DNA from: Cymbidium sinense
Lineage: Eukaryota > Streptophyta > Magnoliopsida > Asparagales > Orchidaceae
Direction: 5' to 3'
DNA length: 64,000 nt
Assembly (NCBI GenBank): GCA_021442155.1
Contig: CM038221.1
Location: 45,331,648-45,395,647 of the forward strand
In this document: piece by piece, positions 22,061-31,656 of the stretch
Position numbering within the stretch: the stretch's first letter is position 1
Layout: the number at the start of each line of letters is the position of its first letter
The notes under the pieces: model-generated
The model's database searches: none
What the model was told of the DNA's origin: nothing
The model's input: only the letters and a program-made list of their open reading frames with translations
Translations under genes and position numbers: made by a program

Positions 22061-22291
22061 TTCGAAGAAGGAAGTGAGGAATTCAGTCCAAGCTATAGGG
22101 TAGATAAGTTTTCTTAACACCCCTAAGACATGACATATTCCTATGGCTAACTCTTCTAAGTCTCTAGGGTTAGGTTAAGTGTCCACCTAATCACTAGATG
22201 TGTCTTAAGACTAAGGAACTCTTAAAGTCTAAGAGAAGTCCTATGTATAAGATGGAGGGATTGAGAGCTCATTCCAAAAATGAGGTCAATA

Positions 22292-22296
22292 GAAAT
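22292..22296. repeat. Target-site duplication of E1, right copy (GAAAT)
   Basis: Decayed partner of GGAAC at 4487-4491. Beyond it the E4 LTR continues as TTAATAAAC where other copies read CTAACAAAC. Confidence 0.7.
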
Positions 22297-22557
22297 TTAA
22301 TAAACTTGACTTAAAATAAACCCTGCTTTACTATTCCATGTAAAGTAGGGAAAGATCTCTAGTAGATTTGAAGACCCATTGTCCTTAGGAGTCCTCATTA
22401 GATGATTAGGCTCATTGTAGGATGGTGACTTCTGTCTCTCAAGACAATACATCATTCCTCAATGTCGCACCTAATCACCTAATGAGTACATTTGCGGATC
22501 TACATAGTATCCCAACATACATTTTTCAAATCCAATTTGAAAATAAAATACACCACA
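22297..22557 (+). mobile_element. E4 LTR, right part (LTR sense 3' end)
   Basis: Reverse complement of the first ~300 bp of the minus-strand LTRs (15024-15325): CCCTGCTTTAC hairpin, AGGACTCCT region, and terminal CACCACA at 22551-22557, the reverse of TGTGGTG. It completes the LTR interrupted by E1. The next bases are pol sequence and not a primer-binding site, so this is a 3' LTR or solo LTR. Confidence 0.8.
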
Positions 22558-23326
22558 TAAAGTAATGTCAAACTATGATAAAATCATGGACAAACGTGCC
22601 AACCATTTGGATAGCATCGGTCGTGTCAAGAGATATTGCAGCGAATTGATCCTAGATATCAAGTTCACCTTATGAGAAAGCATGTAATGTCGTAGCTTTT
22701 GGGATGCAAAAATTAAAGCTAGGCAATGCTTTTTAATAGGTGGATAGCTTGCCTTAGTAGAGATTAGATGATGACTGAGATAGTAGAGTACATTCTCTTT
22801 CCCTTCATCATTGGCTTTGGATAAAAAGGAAGTCATCTAATGGCTTGAGATAGCTACTAACCTATGTCATCAAGTAGTGCTTGATGTCTTCGAAGGCATG
22901 TTGACACTTATCATCCCACTTGAACTTGGCATCCTTTTTGATAAGTGCTGAAAATGACTAGCATCTTTCTGATAGGTTGGATATAAAGAATCTTAGATAT
23001 GCCAACCGCCCTTAGAATGATATGAGTTGAGTTACACTTTTAGGGGGTGACATTTATAATATCTCATTGATCTTCTCCGAATCAAGTTCAATTCCCCAGT
23101 GTTGGACAATAAATCCAAGGAATTTTGAAGCAACTCTAAATGCACACTTCATGGGGTTTATTTTGAGGTTAAATTATCTTAATCGTTCAAAAAATACTCT
23201 CAAGTCAAAGAGATGGTCTTCCTTTTCTTAATCGACATAAAATTGACTTGATGATGAATGAGTTCATCAAAGATTCAAGTAATGACCTGCTAGTATGGAG
23301 CATCATCATTTTTAAGGGTGAAAGGT
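22558..23326 (-). pseudogene. E5 pol fragment (RNase H to RT palm)
   Basis: Homologous to E1 6235-7060 and E3 60860-61660. The 22573-22836 piece translates to ENVLYYLSHH, then IKKHCLALIFASQKLRHY, then NSLQYLLTRPMLSKWLA (RNase H). The RT part follows to the region of the YVDD motif, which is deleted here (near 23235). Both ends are cut by other elements, E4 on the left and E3 on the right, so it is the oldest host sequence visible in the window. Confidence 0.8.
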
Positions 23327-24063
23327 TGTGGTGTTAATTTTTGGTATTAGGTTTGTGTTTATGAGAGGGGACACCATCATGGATGTACTATTAGCATGAT
23401 CGTGTGATATTAAGGAGTGTACTATCTAGAGATAAGTCACTACCCTATAATAGACCAATCACCAATGAGGACTCAAGGCATGATGGGTCTTGAATGTACC
23501 CAATATCTTTTCCCTACTTTACATGGAAAAAAGTAAGTAGGGTTTATTTTTTTGGGTTCATTAAGTTCCTTATGGAGGCAAGCCCCCATAGTTAATTATA
23601 TCTTAAGGAATGAGATTCTTTAAGAATACTATCGATTAAGGTAAATGATCATTATCTCCAAAGATTTCAAAAATAGGTCTATCAATCAATTTATTATTTT
23701 TAGAAAATCAAGTGGGATTGATCAAAAGGAGAGAGTTATTATCGAAACCAAAGAAAGATGAGTAGGGGATGCTCATGATACTAGGAACTAGTGAGCATCC
23801 CAAACTATCCTATGGTTAGGCTTTATAATTTTGAAATTGAGGAGAATTATATGCTTGAGTTGAATTTTTATTAAAATCTAGGGTTTATAATTCCATAATA
23901 CAAGATTGTAGAAATGCCTAAGAGGTGAGGATTTATTCTTGTAGCCCTTAAGGAAAATAACAACCTCAGATCTTAATTCTATGGAGCTTCAGCATAAGCC
24001 AAAGTGTGACCTAATCTAAGGCAAATGTGGGTATATGGTTTACCTCCAAGTGATGAATAAATC
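23327..24063 (-). mobile_element. E3 3' LTR, left part
   Basis: Starts TGTGGTGTTAATTTT and follows the E1 LTR from 15024 to about 15790. It includes the terminal hairpins near 23518 and at 23766-23801 and the GGCAAGCCCCCATAG block. It ends in the CTAAATCTAAGG/TTTACCTCCA region, where E2 is inserted. Confidence 0.8.
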
Positions 24064-25667
24064 TGTCATAGGGAGTCTCCTTTCAAATTTATGAAGAAAA
24101 GAAAGAAGAGACCTTATAGAAATTCATCTTAGTAAGACGCCACACAAATCCACTGATGTACTTTTTCAGGTGATCGGATACTTCATTAAGGAAATAGAGT
24201 ACTATCTCGAAAGATAAAAGTCACTACCCTTTAATGGAACTAATCACCTCAATAAGGACTCTAAGGATGATGAGTCTGCATATGTACCGGAGATTCTTCC
24301 CCTACTTGACATGGAAAAGTAAATTAGGGTTTATTTTAAATCGAGTTTGTTAAGTTCCCTACAGGGGCAAGCCCCCATAGTTAATTACATCCTAAGGGAA
24401 ATGATCCCTTAGGAAAACTCTCGATTAAGATAAATGATCATTGTCTATGAAGATTTCAATAGAAAGGACTATCAATCAATTGGTTTATATTTGAAGATCA
24501 AATGGGACTGATCAAAAGAGTGAGTTATTATCGAAGCCAAAATAGGAAATAAATATGAGGTACTCATGATGCTAGGAAACCTAGCGAGCATCTCAAACTA
24601 TCCTATAGTTAGGCTTTATATTTTAGAAATTGATTTAGTTTGTTTGAGTTATGTTTCCATTAGAATTTTAGGACTTAAGATTCCTTAACACAAGATTAAG
24701 AAAATGCCTAAGAGGTGAGAAATTATTTTTATGACCCACAAAAGGGAAAAGCAATCTCAGAACCTAAATCTAGGGAGCTTCGGTGAGGGCCGGAAGCACA
24801 ACTTAAATCTAAGGCAAAAATTGGGTAATTGGTTTGCCTCCACAAGAGAGAACAAGCCACCCTACAACTTCATCTTACAACCACAAGGGGGTGGCCACCA
24901 ACTAACTCCTCCTATGATTTAAATACATGTAGGCAAGTCTTTATGCTTATGCAAGATAGCTATGCTATTTTTAGTTAGAAAGAGACTAAGTCCTTAAACT
25001 CACTCCCTAAAGAGACTAGATCATGTAAAGGGACATGCTTCAAATGACTTAAATCTAATGCAATTCAAATTTCATTTTATTTTATTTTTGGACAATCATT
25101 TTAACTCAAATAGGATTTTATAACTAATGCATGAAATCGATTATTGGCCAAAATCGAGAAGGAGGAGAGTTTCCACCACGGTTCTCATAGGTCAAGCAGG
25201 GTTCTCTTGCAAAGGTGGAAGCCCTCCAATCAAGAGTGAAATAATATGCATTTGTGCATGATATTATAAAGAAAAGCTCATCTAGTTAAGGGGTTACTAA
25301 TTCTTTTATCTTGATTTTAAACCTAAGCTTTAGGTGAGGATATGAGCTATTTAATTTTATTTTGAGTTGATAAGTTGGGTAAAGGATTTATTTTTTCCTA
25401 AAGAGCCTAATCCACATCTAGTCCATACATAAAGCAAGGAAGAAAGTAGGAAAATCATGCCACTTAATGCAAAAGTTAAAGAAATCATCAAATAATTTAT
25501 AAAGCTAATCGCAAAAAGAATAAATGGTCATTTGTGGTCGGACACCACCACACAAACCCAAAAATATCAAATGTGGGTAGCCAAGCTCTACTCTTATACA
25601 ACCTGAATTACAAATGAATTAAATTAAAATTTAAGCAAAGGAATTCATTATTATGGGAGTCTTCAAG

Positions 25668-25727
25668 CTTTATTCTTCTTTCTTCTTTCTTCTTTTTTCT
25701 TTTCTTTTCTTCTTTCTTCTTTTGGTT
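25668..25727 (-). repeat. TTCTTTC tract in E2 3' LTR
   Basis: Imperfect TTC/TTTTC run, same LTR position as in the other copies. Confidence 0.7.
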
Positions 25728-26626
25728 CCTCCTTTGGATGGTTGGTAGGTGGATGCTCCAAGGCTTCACATGGTGCATAAGATAGGATCTTATGATGAAT
25801 GTTCATCCTAATCCCCATAACAAATCATTCCAAAATCTTAATTATACAAATTTTTACATGAAAAAGGAAAAATGGAAATCTAACTAACACCTGCAAAATA
25901 AATGTTAGTTAAATCACACCACACAAATCCATGTATATTGGACTATCACCCCACATGGTGACTAAGTCCACGCTATGGATTATGAGGGGTATAAAGCACC
26001 TACAAGCAAAATCATTTATATTTTTATTTATGATAGCGCCACTTTAAGCACAATCCCCTGCAGAAAAGAATAGTTAGACTAAGCACGTCCTACCATTCAT
26101 TCTATGAGCATACACCCTAACATCTAGTCTAAAACATATATCACAAAATAAAAATAACATCAAACTATACACCGACCTAACCTAAGGCTAGAAGTGGTGA
26201 CTTAAGCTAATGTGTGTGTGCTTTGAAGGCTTGTGTGATATGCTTAGCTTAGGACTTTGGGTTTAAATTTTCTAAGTGTGAAGGACAAGTTCAACATAGA
26301 GGAGGGGTTTAATTTAAGTTGTTTAATCATTTTAGGTTAATTTTATTCCATGTTTTAATTTAGTTTAAGTGAAACCTATAATTAATTACTAAGTTATGAA
26401 GAGAGGGAAAGAGAAGAGAACTTGTCTTTCCTTCCCTAACCTAAGTAATTTCTAAGGTAGATTCACATTTTAGTTTTATTTAGGTGAATATTTTGATTAA
26501 ATCTTTTAATTAATCTAAGTTTATAATTCTAAACAAACTATTCAAAAGAAAGGCATTTTAAGATTAAATAAAATGAATCTTCACATAACACACATTACTT
26601 TTTCTTTCCCAACATATATATGGATC

Positions 26627-26628
<2 letters not shown>

Positions 26629-26674
<46 letters not shown>
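26629..26674. repeat. (AT)n microsatellite
   Basis: More than 20 AT units with one C interruption. Absent at the matching position of the 5' LTR (near 46690), so it expanded after insertion. Confidence 0.85.
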
Positions 26675-28424
26675 GTTAACACACCTTATGATGCATTCTA
26701 AGTAATCCATTTAAGAAAATTTAGAAGTTAAGTATGTATGGTTTTTCTTAAGTAGAAAAGGTTTTCCTTATCAAAAATTTCACATACATGCATGAAAGTA
26801 AGAAAGGCATAAGTGAGTACAATGCCATTGTTAACTAGAGGTGTAAGGTACAAGACCTACTTAGGGCTACTTAAAGTCTCACAACCTCAGGGTTGTCCAA
26901 ACTAATATACCACTTTCCTTAAGTACAAACATGCATATAAAAGAAATGAAATAGAAAAGGAAAATGCTAAAGTTGTTTAGTGGATTCATTTTTGTTTATG
27001 CAATTTATGTATGTAAGTGTAGGTAACCTTTCTTAGATGGTAGCATAGGGATGAATAGGATATAAAATTAGGTGAGCATTAAGTTCTTTTCAAATGAACC
27101 TTATGTCTCACCAAAATTTCTATTCAAAACTATACCAACATAGGAAAGAAAAGAAACCTATACTAAGCATACTTTTATAATATTTCACATGCAAGCTTAT
27201 AATTAAAGTATAAGTAGCATAATTTTAGATTTGATATTTTATTTATAAGTTTTTGAAGTATTTTGGGTTTAGTAGTGATAATAGCCACTCATATTTTACT
27301 TTAGCCAACACATGCACATTTGACATAAAGTAAACAATTTCATTTTAAAATATGAAATATGAAATAATGAATGCATGAATCACATGACATACAACTTAAC
27401 ATGTTGGGAAAGATCCAAAGCAATGAAAGCATGTGAATAAACTCACTTTACTTAAATCCTAAAGACATTCTTAAGGAATAAGAAAATTTAGAATAAATCA
27501 AAGTGAATTTCAAAATGATTTTTGTTTAGTTTGAAGTTTGATTTAATTTTGAAAAGGTGAGATGAGTTTGTTGTTCCTAACCCATTCCCACATGTGTTTT
27601 TATATTTTTTTTTTTAATTTTAGATAATTAAATCCATTTTTAAGGTATGAATTTTAATTAACTACCTACACACCTTAGAAAATTAACTAATTATGAGCCA
27701 ATGAGATGACATAAACCCACAAGAATTTAAATTTGTAATGCACCTAATAATGAAAAGGCCTAATGCAATTTGGCTCACAAAAGTTAATTAAGCTAAGGGT
27801 TTAGCTTAAGTACTTTAAAACACCCTTTCACACATGAATTGGGTTTTGATTTCCTTAAAACTTAGCTATTAAACACCCAAGCATCTACCCAAGGTAGATT
27901 AATTAAGTTTTGGAACTTTTAGAATTTTGAAAATTAATTAAGGGATAATTAATGAATTAACCTTAAGAAGAGATTAAGGAGAAAGGGGTTTAGGGAATAG
28001 CTTAGGGAAATGCCCCAAAATTATTCCATAAACCTCCCACTTACTGGATCTGACCTTAATCAACTAATCATAGGTAAAACCAATCACACATTACCCCTTA
28101 ATTACATGAAAGGGTAATTAGAATGAAATAGAAATTTCTCCAATAGCCCTCAATAAATCTCAAGAAAATTAGGAGAGGTCATCCCCAAAATGAACCTAGA
28201 AATTTAAGATTAATGACTAATTAAAGAATAATTAAAGATTTCCAAAGAAACCCAAATTCAGAGAAAAGGGTAATTCAAAATATTAAAAATTTTAAAATAT
28301 TCTATGAAATTATCTTTTCCATAGCATTTTTCTATTATTTTTGATTTTTTCTATGAAGAGTTATGAATTTTAGAAGTTATATTAATTAGGAATTAAATTT
28401 AACTAATCATTTTAATCTCAACTC

Positions 28425-28520
28425 ACGGCGCGACATGGGCGGCCAAGCGCTTTACACGCATATGCATATGTGACAACAAATCCCAAATGGTGATGCAAGC
28501 ACGCGCTTATCCTTGACCGT
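28425..28520 (-). promoter_or_regulatory. GC-rich LTR block (E2 3' LTR)
   Basis: CACGGCGCGACATGGGCGGCC and nearby CGC words. Counterpart of 19250-19575 in E1, shorter and with fewer CpG. Confidence 0.4.
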
Positions 28521-29519
28521 TGATCAAAGATTGATGGCTAAGGATTCACCCAGTTTTAAAGGATAATTGATTTCTAAAATGTAAATAATCTCAGCCGTCC
28601 ATCTAAAAATGTGATGGATGGCGAGATGAGTTCTTCTTCCTGGATCAATGAGACCATGATCAAGGGGAGATCTTGATCTAGCATGAAAACAAATCAACCC
28701 ACACAAGCACAATTATAAACCCATCCAACGGAGGATTTCACATGATGAATATTTTCACAAGGACCAACACCTCCTAAGAAGGTCAAAAATTTCATACCTC
28801 ATCACCGAAGCTTGATGAGGTAGCTTGTCTAGTGGAGACAAACCCCCAAAATTTCTAGCCTGTTGAGTGATCAATGGGTGACCAATTCAACTCTGACTTT
28901 GATCCAATTGAGCTCTTCCTGCGTGGGAACTTTAAATGAGCAAGTTTGACATGATTCCTGAGTGTGCAAGAGTAAAGATCAAAGAGAAAGTTGGAATGGA
29001 TTGAGCTCCCCTATTTTGCACTAATAAGGGAAAAATTTCTCTAAGAAGCTTGGGAATGCTTTGAGGTTTCCAGTTCCTAGGCTTCAATCAAGAGAGTGAA
29101 TGAAATTTCATTGAATTGGGGAGTATATCTCCCTCAATCGAATTGCCAAACAACTTGCCATTTTGATCCAATTGACCATGGAGGATTTGGTTGATCTTTC
29201 ACATGATTTGGGCCTGAGTGTGGATTGCCAACCTCCCATGTGCTCAAGAGCTGAGGGAACTAAATTTCAACCATGGGTTTGGTCCATCAATGCAACCCAA
29301 ACCCATTGGGTTGGGTGCACCACTCATCCTAAGTCCCCTTGAGCTTTTAAAAGCCTCAAGTGATTGAAGAGGGTATGACCAAATTACCCATGGCTAGCCA
29401 AAATTTGTTCTATGGCCTAGGTAGAATGGTCATTTTGCTATTTTTCAATTTGGTATGTTGGTATGTTGAGAAATAGGTTTGGCCAAGTTTCATTGGATTT
29501 GGAATCCATTTGATAGGGT

Positions 29520-30360
29520 TTGGCTCATGTTGACCTTAGGTCAAAATGGGTCAACTTGGGTCAAGTTGACCAATTGGTCAAATTGGGTCAAACCAAGGGT
29601 TCAAGTTCATATGACCATTTGAAATGTTTGGTGCCTTTGGTTTGGTTCAATTTGGTATTTGGTTTGGCTCATATGACTTCATTTAGGTCAAATGGGTCAA
29701 GTTGACCTATTTGACCCATTTGACCTATTTGATTAGGTCAAGGGTAGGTTTAGGTTAGTCATGGAGTGGATTGGTATCTTTGTTTCCAATCAATTTGGGT
29801 TAAGTTCATTTTGGCTCAACATGACCCCTTTAGTCATTCTAAGGTCAATTGGCTAGGTTGGGTCTAGTTGGCCAATTGAGGCTTTGGTCAAGTTCCACAA
29901 GTGATTTGGAATGGACTTGACCCATTGGTTTCAATCAATTTGGCTTAGATAAAGTTTTGACACATTTTGACCCTTTAGGTCAAAATGGGTCAACTTGGGT
30001 CAAGTGGGCCAATTGCTAGGTTAGGCTCAAATGTTGGCTTGGTCAAGTTCAAACATAGGTCATGAGTGAACTTAGATCAATGGTTTCAATCAATTTGGCC
30101 TATAGTGGAATTTTTCTATCTAAGGTTTCATTTGGGTTAAGTGTTGACTTGGTCAACCCTTAGGTTTGACTTGGTTTGACGCAATTTGATTGATTGATCA
30201 TCCCATGATGATTGATCAATGATGATGAAATATGAGTTTGGTTCAATCCAATTTGGTTAGGATCAAAAGTTGGCTCATAAGGTACTTTAGGTCACTTTGG
30301 GTCAAGTGAGCCTAAGTGGGTCAAATGGCTTGGTCAAAGCTTGATTTGAAGTTGATTGAT
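29520..30360 (-). promoter_or_regulatory. TTGAC/GTCAA (W-box core) cluster, E2 3' LTR
   Basis: I counted about 26 TTGAC or GTCAA words by eye between 29525 and 30180. Most are followed or preceded by a second C/G to give TTGACC or GGTCAA. Seven lie within 29531-29590. Conserved at 48860-49640 in the 5' LTR. Confidence 0.6.
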
Positions 30361-30659
30361 CTTGTATATGGACTTATGATTGAAATAAAATCCATTTACA
30401 AGTGGTGAAGTCAAATGGTTTTGATCCATTTGAAAATTTCATATTCAAAGGAAGAATATGAAGGGTCTTGGGTTTGATTTTTGATTTGGGTTTTGATTGT
30501 TTGATTAGTTTGGATTTATATATGAGCTCATGATTGTATATTGATTGAACCATGAGAGAAAATCAAGATTTGGCTTGATTTGAATTGATTTGGCTAAGTT
30601 CAAGATTTTGACTTGAAAGGCTTAGATTTGATTTTGAGTGATTTGAGTTTGATTTTTTG

Positions 30660-31270
30660 GAATTGGTTTTGACTGTTCGAATTTATATTTCATTTATATA
30701 TGTGAATATAAATGAGAATATAAATTGATCATGAGAAAATTTCAAGAATTTGAAAGAGTTTAATCATGATTTAGGTTAAATCCATTAAAGGGAATTTAAA
30801 GGATTTTAAAAAATTTTAAATTGAAATTTAATTTTTGAGTTGGATTTGATTGATTTATATTTATATTTCATTTATATATGAGAATATAAATGAGAATACA
30901 AATAATTTTGTAGAAAATCTCATGAATTTGAAATGGTTTGATCAAAGTTTAGGTTAAATCCATTAATGGAAAATTAAAGAATTTAAGGGAATTTAAGGAA
31001 AATTTGAATTTAATTTTTTGATTGATTGATTTATTTTATATTTCATTTATATGTGAGAATATAAATGAGATATAAATAAGTTTTGAGAAAATCATGAGTT
31101 TGAATGATTTGATCAAGGTTTAGAGTTGATTTTGGCTAAGTCCTTTAATGGAAAATTAAAGGGACTTAAGAAAATTTTCATGAATTGATTTGGAATTTTG
31201 AATTTGATTTGATTTTGAATTTATTTTCATTTATATATGTGAATATAAATGAGAATATAAATGATTATGA
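30660..31270 (-). repeat. ~175-bp tandem repeats with AT palindrome (E2 3' LTR)
   Basis: Four units start near 30682, 30858, 31034 and 31220. Each holds TTATATTTCATTTATAT then GAATATAAATGAGAATATAA, an inverted repeat, followed by GAGAAAATCTCA/GGTTTGATC sequence. E1 (21580) and E3 (56500) have a single unit each. Confidence 0.8.
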
Positions 31271-31656
31271 GAAAATCTCAGGTTTGAATGATTGGTTAAG
31301 TCCTTAAGGATTAAGGACTTAGCAAATTTGGACTTAGAATTTTGGTGGATTTTGATCATGGGTTTCAATCATGATTTCAATCATGGATTTCAATCATGGA
31401 ATTGATTTGAGTTGGAGAAAATTAAATAGAATTGATTTGGAGTTTGACTTGAAAGAAGAAGTGAGGAATGGTTTGCTAAAAGAAATTTTCCTAACACCTA
31501 AGGCATGACCTATTCCTATGGCTAACTCTTCTAAGTCTTCTGAGGGAGTGTCCACCTAATCACTAGATGTGTCTTAAGACTAAGAAACTCTAAAGTCTAA
31601 GAGAAGTCCTATGTAAGATGGAGAGGTTGAGAGCTCATTCTAAAATGAGGTCAACA

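Larger units (their letters stand above)
4492..22291 (-). mobile_element. E1: Tat/Ogre-like Ty3/gypsy retrotransposon, 3' LTR mostly deleted
   Basis: Seen: one long LTR at 15024-22291, a primer-binding site at 14998-15015, a hairpin-rich leader, and a degraded gag-PR-RT-RNaseH-aRNaseH-integrase region read on the minus strand. Ends are TA-TGGTG (TG decayed to TA) and GGTCAATA (CA decayed to TA), flanked by GGAAC/GAAAT. The 3' LTR is reduced to about 75 bp fused to the integrase end, so roughly 7 kb of LTR and the 3' non-coding region are gone. Family knowledge: a second, archaeal-type RNase H after the first marks the Tat lineage, and LTRs of 5 kb or more are typical of Ogre. All reading frames carry stops and frameshifts. 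Confidence 0.85.
15024..22291 (-). mobile_element. E1 5' LTR (7.27 kb)
   Basis: It starts TGTGGTGAAATATTCC next to the PBS and ends GGTCAATA at the TSD; the consensus end in other copies is GGTCAACA. It aligns along its length with 24064-31656, 44463-50906, 23327-24063+50907-57090, and in reverse with 1-4491. In the sense direction (right to left) it holds a conserved end block (22095-22291), short tandem repeats (21700-22060), a TTGAC-rich cluster (20470-21360), a GC-rich block (19250-19575), the TTATGAGCCAA stem-loop, a TTC tract, and two terminal hairpins. No coding region is supported. Confidence 0.85.
24064..31656 (-). mobile_element. E2 3' LTR (7.59 kb)
   Basis: From TGTCATAGGGAGTC to GGTCAACA. 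Contents from left to right: terminal hairpin region (near 24300), TTC tract (25668), AT microsatellite (26629), degenerate TTATGAGCCAA stem-loop (27690), GC-rich block (28425), TTGAC cluster (29520-30360), palindromic ~175-bp tandem repeats (30660-31270), conserved end block (31480-31656). No genes seen; small open frames lack homology. Confidence 0.85.

Noticed and set aside
26629..26674. AT repeat considered as TATA/promoter or origin
   Set aside because: It is a simple AT microsatellite absent from the partner LTR, so it arose after insertion.
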